Positions 13,140-63,741 of a stretch of DNA of 64,000 nt are shown here, piece by piece. The stretch's first letter is position 1, and every line of letters starts with the position of its first letter. Source of the DNA: Epiperipatus broadwayi (Eukaryota > Onychophora > Udeonychophora > Euonychophora > Peripatidae); NCBI GenBank assembly GCA_028023455.1, contig JAQFVV010012495.1, positions 2,695,711 through 2,759,710 of the forward strand, written 5' to 3'. Both the position numbers and the translations under genes were made by a program. Below the pieces are notes generated by a model that was not told where the DNA came from, did not search any database, and saw only the letters and a list, made by a program, of their open reading frames with translations.

Positions 13140-13400
13140 ACCACCTACAGTTCATTAAAGATCAATGATTACCAGAAACTATTGCTTTGCAATCTTCAGA
13201 CTGCAGTGTGGCTCTTGCCTTCATCAATGAAGCTTTGAGATTCAGTTGGAGGGAATTCCATCAAGCAATCACAATTCCAATTTATTCTTTGAGATAAAAT
13301 CTGAAATTCAAATGCTTTCAACTTTGAATTCCAAAGTCTCATTGATAAAGCAAAAGACAGAAATCAGTCTGTCTGATTAAAAATTGTGAAAGAATATATG
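13140..13400. repeat. Decayed hairpin repeat next to LINE copy C
   Basis: The minus strand reads TTGATGA-AGGCAAGAGCC and then CTGAAGA-TTGC-AAA-GCAA, recalling two different hammerhead-like cores of other repeats here, but no GAAAC follows. It appears to be an eroded member of those families. Confidence 0.3.
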
Positions 13401-13918
13401 CACAGCAAAAAACTAGTTTTTTGAAAGTAAAAATGTTTTAGAATTTACTCATATCAAATAGCTTTTTAGTGTTGCATTTAAATAATGTAAACGTATAGCT
13501 TCAAGAAAGAAATCAGCTAATCTATGAGATGATCATCTTTGAAATAAAATTATAATTATGGAAATATGAACATCAAAGAATATTCACTTTCTTAAATATC
13601 AGAAGGCCAAGCTAGTAGGCGTTAAAATATCTAGGATTGATTTGAAAAATGAATTTTCTTCTCATTTCACTAAAATTCTCTTCAGTATTTCAGAATTTTT
13701 GAAATTTGATAAATGAATGGACATTATAATAGGAAGTGTTCCATTGGAATTTATTGAGATGCAATCAATATGTACTAAAACGAAAATTTCATGCAGAATA
13801 TCTTGATAATTCACAAGCTCAACAAAAAGAGGATCCATGTGTATTAGAGCTTAGATGCATGTATAACATATTGTTGGGTGAGGTGCTTTTACTTTAAAAA
13901 TGATTCCTTTACAGTATT

Positions 13919-13950
13919 TGTGATGTGATGTACTGTGACTTCTCCTTAAA
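13919..13950. repeat. Orphan 3'-terminal scrap of the LINE
   Basis: TGTGATGTGATGTACTGTGA followed by CTTCTCCTTAAA is the terminal ~32 bp of copies A-C and nothing more. It is either an extremely short insertion or a deletion remnant. Confidence 0.5.
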
Positions 13951-14547
13951 CATTTGTATATATAAATATTCACATGCACCATATAGTGGCAAAATGATTA
14001 ATGATTTTCTTTATACATTAATAAGGATATGGTTTGATTAACCAACTTTCTTATATATTTATATAGATATTTGTGACTGAAACATTTCATATAGGTATAT
14101 ATAAATATAAGATGTATCCTCAGCTTCGCTCATGTTAGTAGAATAAAATAATACTATATGTAGCTGTTTCTGCACCATCCATACTTCCATATTATTTAAA
14201 TGAAATAATAATACATAAATTATCAACAGCAATATTGCAAAATATTCAATTTTTTATGATCAGTTATATGAATGAATAATTAATTTTTAGTATTTTTGTT
14301 TAAATGTATATCATGTGATAAACTAATTAGTATTATTAATTATTAAGCATATATATCCAAGACAAGCCAAAACACAAAAAAATACATTGACTATAAATAA
14401 TAATCATTTAATTAGTTTCATGGAATTTGTTCTAGGCAAGCTATGTAGAAGTTATAATATATTTAAATATGCATTTTTTAAAGAGGTTTATAATTAAATT
14501 TTATTCTATTAATCAAAACCATGCGTTTCCAATTCGAATAATTGCAT
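13951..14547. other. AT-rich intergenic DNA without recognised genes
   Basis: AT-rich sequence only; nothing coding or repeated was recognised. Confidence 0.6.
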
Positions 14548-14660
14548 ATAAACAGAGCAAAACTCTCCATACAGTATTGCCACCTGTGCTAAACAGAGTA
14601 ATCAATGGATGCCAGAAGGCTTGTGCATAAAATCCCTATCTAATGTCTACTCATCCAATA

Positions 14661-14702
14661 TCCCCAGACTAGTTTCTGGCTTGTGGCCTTCGTCAGTGAG
14701 GA
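14661..14702 (-). ncRNA. Near-complete type I hammerhead ribozyme motif
   Basis: Read on the minus strand: stem I TCCTCA, core CTGACGA (fits CUGANGA), stem II GGC-CACAA-GCC flanked by an A.A opposition, core GAAAC, a two-base loop TA, cleavage triplet GTC, then TGGGGA pairing with TCCTCA over 6 bp (one G.U). Stem III is only A-T and C-G. All catalytic bases are present; only the closing pair of stem II is wrong. Very short stem III is characteristic of Penelope-associated hammerheads, which often act as dimers. Confidence 0.72.
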
Positions 14703-15115
14703 GCTTTGGATCTGAGAGCACTGCATCTAGATCTTAGGATCTAATGCAACCCTCTAGCAACCACCTTTTATCTCTACTTAACTACAAAACTATGAGAATG
14801 AAATTGAAAACACAAAAAATATTTTCAATCTAAGCTCAATAGCTTATATAGTCATATGGGTCTGAACTCAGTTCAGCACCCATACATTTTGGGGTCTTTG
14901 GCTCTTTTACAACTATAGCCACCACTATCCTATTAGGCAGGATTGGGTGCTGAACTGAGTTCAGACCCATATGACTATATAAGCTATTGAGCTTAGATTG
15001 AAAATATTTTTTGTGTTTTCAGTTTCATTCTCATAGTTTAGTAGAGATAAAAGGTGGTTGCTAGAGGGTTGCATTAGATCCTAAGATCTAGATGCAGTGC
15101 TCTCAGATCCAAAGC

Positions 15116-15157
15116 TCCTCACTGACAAAGGCCACAAGCCAGAAACTAGTCAGGGAA
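15116..15157 (+). ncRNA. Decayed hammerhead motif (G8 lost)
   Basis: Mirror copy of 14661-14702 in the other arm: TCCTCA, CTGACAA, GGC-CACAA-GCC, GAAAC, TA, GTC, AGGGAA. The CTGACGA to CTGACAA change removes the catalytic G8, and stem I has a mismatch next to the cleavage site. It should be inactive. Confidence 0.65.
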
Positions 15158-15270
15158 TATTGGATGAGTAGGCATTAGATAGGGATTTTATGCACAAGCC
15201 ATCTGGCATCCATTGATTACTCTGTTTAGCACAGGTGGCAATACTGTATGGAGAGTTTTGCTCTGTTTAT

Positions 15271-16527
15271 CAACAATTAATGTGCTAGTATAGGAAATGT
15301 GATCATGTAATAATTGCATATATTTATTTATACATGATAATTAAATTTCAAGAGATATACTTCTTGGCATTCTATTTGTAATATATATATATATGTGTGT
15401 GTGTGTGTGTTTTTCAATATTTCTAATTTAACTGATAAATATCATGTAAGAGAATATGACTGATTTATTCTGCAGGGTTATCTGATGATGCTCATATTCC
15501 TGGCTAAATTATTGTAAATTTATTATAAGTTATTTTTTGTTTTTATTTGTGCATTGACATAAGTACTTAACTATTTATTCATTTTCATGCTTGTGTATGG
15601 TTTGTTAATAAACTTCATCAAGAAATATTATTAATGACCAAGGCAGTAATTGTGAGTGTAAGAAAAAATGTCTCAAACTTTATCCAAGATACCTGAAATG
15701 CCATCTCTGAATTAATGCATGAACTGTGTAAAACATACTTTAACTATTCACCACAAAAATGGCAAGATATTTGCATGTATTGTACATACAAAGGATAATA
15801 AAAATATATTTTAAGGATTCTTTAAAGTATTGCATTGGATAATTTGATACTTATGCGTTATACCTGCTATGATGAAAATCGATGGCACAAACAAATACAT
15901 TTAATTAGTAGTATTCTGTTAATGTTTGTGTTTTTATTATATATTGTTTGCATTACAAAGTCTTTTTTTTTTAGTGGAAATAGGATTTTTTTTTCCAAAG
16001 GTAAAAAAAAACAACAGATTTTAAAATATTGGCATTGAATTTTAAATCTTTTTCTTTTGATTAATGTAATTTCAATTGTTTTATCATGAGAATGGCAATA
16101 GAACAGCACCAATATATATATTAATTTGATTATCAATTAAATCATTCTAGAAGTAACAATATAAAAAAATAAATACTAAAAGTTTTTAATTTCTTATGTG
16201 TTCAAATTCTATGAAACTACTTATTAAGATAAAATCTAAATTTTATTAAAGATTTTTTTTTATCTTTCAGTTATCACCAAACAAATACGTATATGATATT
16301 TCATGACAGGTCTTAACGTGTAAGTACCAATAATTTTTAATAGTTTAAAATATAAAAATTATAAAGCATTTTAAAAAAGATTCTTAATTTATTACACACA
16401 CTACTACTATTTTTTTAAAAAAATCTTTATCAAATTTGATAATCATTAATATTGTTTAAAATAATTTATACAGCACTGCAGAAAAATCAGCTTTTTAAAA
16501 ATTATTCTCATGATGTGCACATTTTTA
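15271..16527. other. AT-rich intergenic DNA with a TA/TG microsatellite
   Basis: An (AT)n(GT)n tract at 15382-15410. The two opposed open frames at 15835-16136 lack recognisable domains and are composition-driven. No gene is called. Confidence 0.55.
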
Positions 16528-16622
16528 TGTAATACAGAGAGCATGCCAATAGCTCAAACAAGCTCTTAATTAATAAGTGCTGTGTGAGAAAATATTTAGA
16601 ATCTCTATCCAGAACACTCTCA

Positions 16623-16668
16623 TCTCCAGACCAACTGGTTTCGAGCTTATGGCTCACATCAATGGAGA
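16623..16668 (-). ncRNA. Decayed hammerhead motif with intact stems
   Basis: Minus strand: TCTCCA / TTGATGT / GAGC-CATAA-GCTC / GAAACC-AGTT-GGTC / TGGAGA. Stem I (6 bp), stem II (4 bp) and stem III (A-T plus two C-G, loop AGTT) all pair perfectly, but the core has C3 to T and A9 to T changes. Probably inactive. Confidence 0.65.
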
Positions 16669-17040
16669 GCTAGAATATTCGGACCTAGATCTAAAATATA
16701 AACTCAAAACTCAGCACTTATTTCATAGTATATTTAAGTAGAAACTCTGAAATTTTTGTCTTTTACTCCAGTTATCTAACTTAAATAGCTATATGGGACT
16801 GAACTAAATTCAGATCTACCATATTTTAATAGCCTCAGCATAGCCAAAGCCTTAAAGGTAAAATTATAATAATTAAAAAAGCAAGCAATTTAGTTCAGTC
16901 CCATATAGCTATTTAAGTTAGATAGTTGGATTTAAAGACATTTTTATGTTTGAAATTTTCAGTTTCTACTTAAATATACAAATGAAATAAGTGTTGAGTT
17001 TTGAGTTTATATTTTAGATCTAGTGTCCGAATATTCTAGC

Positions 17041-17086
17041 TCTCCACTGACAAGAGCCATAAGCTCGAAACCAGTTGGTCTGGAGA
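17041..17086 (+). ncRNA. Decayed hammerhead motif (G8 lost), intact stems
   Basis: TCTCCA / CTGACAA / GAGC-CATAA-GCTC / GAAACC-AGTT-GGTC / TGGAGA. All three stems pair perfectly. The single core defect is A for G8, consistent with CpG decay of an ancestral CTGACGA. Confidence 0.7.
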
Positions 17087-17182
17087 TGAGAGTGTTTTGG
17101 ATAGAGATTTTAAATATTTTCTCATACCGCACTTATTAATTAAGAGCTTGTTTGAGCTATTGGTACGCTCTCTGTATTGCAT

Positions 17183-17929
17183 TTTTGTAACTACAAGCTT
17201 ATAAAAGTAATGTCACGTTATATATGACTTGCTTTTTTAATTATCACATTTTTATGAAGTTTCCATTAATACATTTTCACTTCGTGAATATACTCGTGAT
17301 TTTATTCTTTTAAAAATTCCATGTTAGAAATTATGATGAATTAATTATTATTAGTTTCCAAAATTTTATTGACAGGTGAAATAAGATCCTTTTAGTGACA
17401 GATTCATTTATAGCACAACATTTTATTTTAAAAACAATAGCAATAGTGTTTATTACAGTTTTAAAATCCATTACAGAAGTGATTAGGTCATAGATTCCTA
17501 AGGCAATTAAGTTTGCCGTTAATATGTAGTTATTTGAAACAGAATATTTTTGTTCAAATTCGAATAAATAAACTGTATCCTCTGATTTTCTTTTTCGTAG
17601 TACTGCTTCTCAATAAATAATTATATTCAAAGTTCAAATCACAAATAAGTACATGCCATATCAAATGAATCAATTTATACAGTTTGATGAAAGCATGACC
17701 ATATAAGACTGATAGATTCTGCTAATATCGAATATCGTCTTGTCCCACCATGAGCAAGTATAGATATGCAACAGTTTCAATGCATAGACATGTTTGTGCT
17801 ACATATATTATCATGAATTCTTATGTGTGACTCTTTTACATTTTCGTTCGTAAGTTTGGTATGTAATGTGTTTTTATCAAAAAAGTATTTTTTTTTTAAA
17901 ATTATTTAACTTCTTAATTAGGTACCTAT
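17183..17929. other. AT-rich intergenic DNA without recognised genes
   Basis: Nothing coding, no RNA gene and no strong repeat was seen. Confidence 0.55.
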
Positions 17930-18090
17930 TGGAATCATAGATATTTTGAAGTAACAAATAGTAGTAAGGGGGATCCATTTTTACTGTCACTGACCCCCAA
18001 ATTTTTTAATGAATCTATCGACCACTAGAAAGTTCAAATCAAGCCCAAGGGGTTGATATTGACCACTTTGGGAACTCTTGCTCTAGAATC
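17930..18090 (-). repeat. Possible hAT-type terminal fragment
   Basis: The minus-strand end reads AGAGTTCCCAAAGTGGTCAA, similar in style to the terminal repeats of hAT-type elements (…GGTTCCCAAA…). A GGGGGTCAGTGACAG block and a GGATCCCCC block follow. No transposase and no matching second terminus were found, so the assignment is weak. Confidence 0.3.
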
Positions 18091-18403
18091 TGCCAATCTT
18101 GCTTTTAATTCTTGAAACATAGCATCTGAATCTATTTGGGATGGTTAAAATTTATCATTTAAATTTTAAAGTTTATCATCTAAATTCTTTTCATTCTACA
18201 TTTGGACTCCTAAATTTAGTAACTAATTCTTGAAATTTACCATCTGAATCTTCTTTTAATTCTTGAAACATAGCCACTGAATCTGCTTTAGATTCTTGAA
18301 ATTTAGCATTCAGCATATTAAAATAGTTGTTGTATATTACTGGGTGTAGGTTCATTTTGGGACCCTCCCAACATATCATCATCGTTAGCCTCCATATTAG
18401 CAT
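18085..18403 (-). pseudogene. Gag-like coiled-coil relic with 11-residue repeats
   Basis: On the minus strand an ATG near 18393 opens MEANDDDMLGGSQNEPTPSN. After a one-base frame change near 18330 the sequence continues as LNAKFQESKADS-VAMFQELKEDS-DGKFQELVTKF. A further DSDAMFQELKARLADS follows at about 18140-18085 after more disruptions. The 11-residue periodicity (x-K/M-F-Q-E-L-K-x-D-S-x) implies an amphipathic helix. Acidic N-termini followed by coiled coil occur in retroelement gag proteins; family unknown. Broken by frameshifts. Confidence 0.4.
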
Positions 18404-20892
18404 AAAAATTATACACTACTATTAGTATTTTTATAAGAACTACTCATATATAAACAAATTCTACTTACTATTTTTACGAATTATGCACACTAATTAAAAT
18501 AATGGATATTTCTATTAGCATATGAAATCATTAACCATTCCCCTCCAAAAGCATCAACAAATCCTGATCATCACAAACAAACTATTTCTTTACCAAATAC
18601 ACTGATAATATAAATTATTTTTCTAGCCATCACTTATTTATTTTGTAAATAAATTGAAACATTTATATCTATATTCTACCTTAGAAATTATAATAATGTT
18701 CTATAAACAAACACCATTATTCCCAGAAATAGGATAAATCATTATTCTTTTAAAATAATAATCATCATCTATGGTCACATTTCAAAATGTTTGCATAATT
18801 TCCAATTTTCAAAATTATATGCAAGTTTATATAAAAATTTTAGGTGAATATGCAATTAACAATAATTGATGAGCTCATGCACTCAAGATCATCATCATGC
18901 CAGGTGTCTGGACACCATTTTATATTGATATAACCACATGGTGAGGGTGCTATTTGGTACCTGTAAATAAATCAAAATGCTAAAAGGTGAAGGGAAGATA
19001 ATAAATAGGTTTCCTTTCTAAAATGCTAATTTGTAACATTGAATCAAAGATTCTTAATCTAAACTAGAATGAGATATGCAATATCAACAGTCGCTTATTT
19101 CCCAATCAGTGACTGCATAAATCTTAGCTTAACCTTTAAAAAAAAAAAAATCAATAAGAAAAGCAATTATGTCAATTACCCCACCATAAAACTCAGAAAT
19201 CCTTTTCCATTATGCACACATTTCATGAACAATCCCTTCACTTGTTAGGTAAGCCAGAGATATAAATCATGGAATTTCCATGCTATATATCTATAGATAT
19301 GATTAATTCTACATTCAGGTCTTATATTTATCTATATATGTGTCAATATGTATATCAATATAATTTATAACTGTATATTCATATTTTTTATTACACTAAT
19401 ATAATATCTTATATTCTTTATAAGAACACTCACATGTAATTTTTGTTTTTTATAAATATCCAAAAATATTATTATATAGGCACTTGTATGCAATCATATA
19501 CATATAGACAGACACACACACAATGTTGACTTTTCTAATTTTGAGCTTTTAAAATTTGTAACAAGTATAATTTATTCTGTACTAATTTATTTTTTATATA
19601 TTGACTTATTTGAATATATTGAATTATATTTTGATTGAAAAAGTAGTAGATATAGCTCCATCTTTTGTCAAGTTTACTAATTATTTATAAAGTAATTTGT
19701 TCAATTAAACTTATACACATTGTAAGTTTAAAAAATAAACTATGAAAATATAAAAAGATTCATTTTAAGTTTAACAAATACAATTAATCAAAATGGAGAA
19801 TGAAACATCTAAAATATAAATTGAAAATTATGAAGGAATAAAGGGATATTGGATTTTTAAAATTGAGTAAGCAATAAATGAAGATTTATTAAGAAATCAG
19901 TAGTCGAAACTTAATGTTTTAATTATATGAACTAAATCAAGGTTAACCCTTAAAATGTTTTCTTTATTTTGTTGTATAAAATAGTTTTATTAGTAATATT
20001 GTGTCTATAACATTTCCAACAAGCATGTTTTGAATAAAGTTAAAGTCCTGGTTGAGAGTGACTGCTATCAAAAATTTTTTTAGTTTATCTAAAATGGTTT
20101 CAGTTGCAGAAAATTGAAATGAATGGTGAGAAGTTCATCCATTAATATGGTAAGCTAGGCTACTACTTGCACAAGATTTTAGATAAACAGACTGAAGATT
20201 AGCAATGGTATGATACATTTGGCTACATTTATGATGCTCATCTTTGTATCCACCTCTCCTTTTTTCTTTTTGTGAATTAGGCGTATACACCCATTTCAGA
20301 GAAATTTGGTCATGATGATAATAATGATGTGATTATCTTATTCTCACAAAATGTTACTAAACCTGTAAATGTTATTCCAATATATTTTCGTATGATTAAT
20401 AATTATCACTAATTTATTTACATTTATAGTAAATAATAATTGCTATAATATTTTGAAAAAACATTGTTATTCTATTTGTATTTTTACATAAGGTGATTAA
20501 TTTGATTTAAACTGATCATCAAAGATTTTACTGTGTTAATTTTAAAATAGTAATGCAATAGTAGAACATCTATTTATCTTCATTTATTTATTTTAAAAAT
20601 ATTTTAATTACACAATATAATTAAAAATTAATTAAAAAAAGCACTGACAGTTAACAAATATCATTTATATGCATAAATATATGTTTAATAAAAAATACGT
20701 TTTAAAATAATAAAGCAGTAATTTAATTTAAATAATATATTATTGTTAAAAGGTTGCCTTGACAACAATTTGAGATTGTTGATCGTTATCTATATTGGGA
20801 TTGTCTAAGTGTTGAGTGGTTTCTAAGGGTTATATATATTTAAATATATAATATTCAATTTTATTGACTAGCACAGAGATTGTATGTAATTT
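18404..20892. other. AT-rich intergenic DNA without recognised genes
   Basis: Mostly AT-rich. A somewhat GC-richer patch at 18880-18965 and another at 19080-19270 look like old repeat fragments but match no family I can name. Confidence 0.5.
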
Positions 20893-21020
20893 AAACAAAA
20901 CGGATTTACATCCTGAGCACATGCGCTGTAATATTGTTATAACAGCTCAATAAGACATCGTTGAGCTGTTATAACAATATTACAGCACATGTGCTTACGA
21001 TATAAACCCCTTCTGTTTAA
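20893..21020. repeat. Palindrome, arms about 58 bp
   Basis: 20893-20950 and 20961-21020 are reverse complements, with the best part being GAGCACATGCGCTGTAATA and its partner. The 10 bp spacer makes this a strong cruciform or hairpin. No ribozyme core is present. Confidence 0.75.
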
Positions 21021-21129
21021 AAAAATATATATATTTAACCATAATAAATATGCATTAATAATATATAAAATTAAAAATAAAAAAATATATTTATGGCTAA
21101 CAAATTTATATACTGTATACAACTAAATA

Positions 21130-21915
21130 CATAATTACACAGAAATGGAAATGAAGTTGATTAATCTCTCTAGCTACAAAATAAATAACTAAACTCACCA
21201 CCCTTATGTTAGCAAAGTAAACAAAGAATAGAGTGACCATCTATTCTTTGCTTTCAGATACTATTAAACACAGCCTGCTAACGATGTTGGAATTTAGGAG
21301 TAGAACTGATATCTAAATCAGATGTAAATATGGCACTATTAATTATGAAATAATAATTAATTAAATAAAAGATAAAAACAATATCTCATTTTAAATAAAG
21401 TTTATGTTGATCATAATTCAAATTAACAAATAAATATTTGCGCAACATTGAACGTATAGAAATGAAACTTTGAATTGACTTATCTCCCTCTAGTTATGAA
21501 ATAAATAATTATATTCATCAACCTTATGAAGCAAACTAAACAAAGAATAGAGTGATCATCATTCTTGCCTTCAAATGATATTAAACATCGCTTGCTAATG
21601 ATGTTGAAATTTAGAACTGGAACTGATATTCAACCTAGATCTAAAAAATACTATATTAATTATAAAATAATAATTAATTAACTAAAGGATAAAGACAATG
21701 TCTTATTTTAAACACCCTTTCCAATGACAGTTTGGGTCAGATATGAGTTTCACTCCAAAATTCCATTAGTATTAGCAAGATATGTATAATATCATCTGGA
21801 AGCAAATAGACGATAACTCTATTCTTTGTTTAGTTCGCTAACACTTGGTAGGGGGGTTTGATTATTTATTTCACAATTAGAGGGAGATTAATCAACTCCA
21901 TTTGTCTTTATAATT
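21130..21915. repeat. Terminal-inverted-repeat element with internal direct duplication
   Basis: Two diverged direct copies (about 21130-21372 and 21457-21720) share AACAAAGAATAGAGTGA, CTGCTAACGATGTTG-like and AACTGATATCTAA-like blocks. The end 21800-21915 is the inverted terminus (CTCTATTCTTTGTTTAG, then TTAGAGGGAGATTAATCAAC). No coding capacity, so a MITE-like element. A diverged relative lies at 30335-30545. Confidence 0.6.
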
Positions 21916-22738
21916 AAAAAAATACGTTAAAAAATGTCTGTAAAAGTGTAAGTCCATCATTAGTTGCATATTTTAATTATTATTCATATTATTTTATTAA
22001 AATAAAAGGATACAGAATAATAATAAAATGCATGATTAAATGAGAGATGAAAAACTCATCATCGTCTTAAATTCTCTTTCTAATATTTATTATTGAGAAC
22101 TGTATTTGAATTAAACCACATTATTATATTATTGGGTAGGGTATAAATTTTGATCTTATAAACCAATACCTATAAAATTCAAGACCTAATTTATAATTTT
22201 AATTCCAAAATAGTGCTAGAAAGGCCTAATGCTTATTAATGAATATTATATTATTAGTAAAATATTATTTACTTAAGATTAGAATATTTAAAAAATTTTT
22301 TTTAATCTGATCATTATCTTCTTAATACATACAAATTTATTTGAGTTATGCAATCAAATTGAGATAAAGATGCTTTAAATAGATGACATATTTCTCTTTC
22401 TTCTCTACTTTTTCTCTTTACTTTCACTTTAACAATGTGCTCCAACATTCATTTTTCCTGATTCAACATTTTCTATTCATTGTTTTATTTAAATGAACAT
22501 ATAAACAATATGACAGTTAAACAATAAAACATCAAAATATTTAAAATGTCTATTTCAGTCTCCATGGTAAAATCAGTTTATAAAAAATAACATGGAAAAT
22601 ATTATTACATGCTACATATGTTTTCTTCGCTAAGTAATGTATATTTGATATTACAAAATATAATTTATCACAGGTTGTGTATAACATAAGTATAGTAAAT
22701 ATGACAAATATAAAAAAAAAATTTAAATCAAACCTTAC
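21916..22738. other. AT-rich DNA 3' of TMEM161B exon 7 (its intron 7)
   Basis: This must be intronic because exon 7 ends in a donor in phase 2. No further TMEM161B exon was recognised here or further left. Confidence 0.6.
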
Positions 22739-63039
<40,301 letters not shown>

Positions 63040-63671
63040 CGTAAAATTAAAAATATTTTACGAATCTTGCGTTGGACCAACATTTACAAATAACGTGGCT
63101 TTAGTCTCGTTAGAAAAACTTTAAGTGCGAGAGTTGTTCGTGAGGAGAATAATAAACTTGATGTAAACTTGACTGAAATTTGGGCCGGGAGGATTCATGT
63201 AAGGTGGAATGGATTGTAAAATAATTTGTCATTTCTTCTTTTTTAGTTAGATATACTTTTTAAAATGCTTGATAACATTCGTGATCAATTTATTTTGAAC
63301 TTTATATTTTGGACGAAATTACTTTTTAAAATGTGACAAAAATACTTAATAATTATTTGAATTCAAATATTATTAAGTTGTGAGTAATCTATGAGTAATT
63401 TAGATAGAGATGTTGTCAAGATTATGTAAAAAAAAGTTTTCCTTATAATTGTAGATGTGGTGTAATATTGCAGTTGTCGTCTGCTAACGAAGACACTGAT
63501 CAAACTGCTGATCCTTTGTGACTGCGTGAAAGTTCCTTAATTCCTTAATTGATAAAAAGGTGGGAAGAATTTCCTGTGATTCTGTAAAATCCGGATACGT
63601 ATTCGTCAATATTCATTTAAATTGAGGACTTGACTTGAACTAAGTATTAAATCTAAATTCACTAAGATAAA
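63040..63671. promoter_or_regulatory. Probable bidirectional promoter between TMEM161B and a divergent secreted-protein gene
   Basis: This 632 bp interval separates the minus-strand start codon of TMEM161B from the plus-strand start codon at 63672. It must hold both 5' UTRs and the core promoters. It has visibly more CpG and GC than the surrounding introns (for example around 63125-63150, 63180-63200 and 63478-63530) and no identified repeat. I see no convincing TATA box placed for either gene. Transcription starts cannot be assigned from sequence alone. Confidence 0.6.
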
Positions 63672-63741
63672 ATGCATCTAAAATATATTTCAGCGTTCTT
63701 TGTATTTCTGCAATTGATTTCTGCTACATTAAGTGTTCCGG
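63672..63741 (+). CDS. First coding exon of an unidentified secreted or membrane protein (partial gene)
   Basis: ATG at 63672 opens a 70 nt coding stretch. It encodes MHLKYISAFFVFLQLISATL then SVP plus one base, and is followed by the strong donor GTAAGTTTT. The peptide has a basic n-region (HLK), an 11-12 residue hydrophobic core and a small-residue SAT-LS cleavage-like end, a typical signal peptide. The rest of the gene lies beyond the right edge, so the product cannot be named. The start was chosen for the signal peptide and the consensus donor; no upstream in-frame ATG close by fits better. Confidence 0.6.

Larger units (their letters stand above)
14548..15270. repeat. Fold-back ribozyme repeat 1 (arms about 335 bp)
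   Basis: The left arm 14548-14883 and the right arm 14943-15270 are near-perfect reverse complements with a 59 bp spacer. Each arm, read outward from the spacer, has a purine-rich segment, an AGATCTAGATG-type block, a hammerhead motif and a terminal block ending GGAGAGTTTTGCTCTG. Related copies are at 29754-29972 and 54290-55290. The two arms differ at the ribozyme core (see 14661 and 15116). Confidence 0.85.
16528..17182. repeat. Fold-back ribozyme repeat 2 (arms about 285 bp)
   Basis: Left arm 16528-16810 and right arm 16889-17182 are reverse complements. The family is related to, but distinct from, repeat 1: termini contain ACAGAGAGC and TTAATTAAGAGC blocks, and the inner part holds TATGGGACTGAACTAAATTC. 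A single-arm relative is at 30950-31220. Each arm carries a hammerhead motif pointing outward. Confidence 0.85.

Noticed and set aside
15480-15520. CTGATGATG segment as hammerhead
   Set aside because: No GAAA element follows and no paired stems can be drawn.
15835-16136. Two overlapping frames on opposite strands
   Set aside because: Composition-driven AT-rich frames with no recognisable domain.
20937-21122. 61-codon frame overlapping a palindrome
   Set aside because: Starts beyond and ends inside the hairpin arm; no domain, AT-biased residues.
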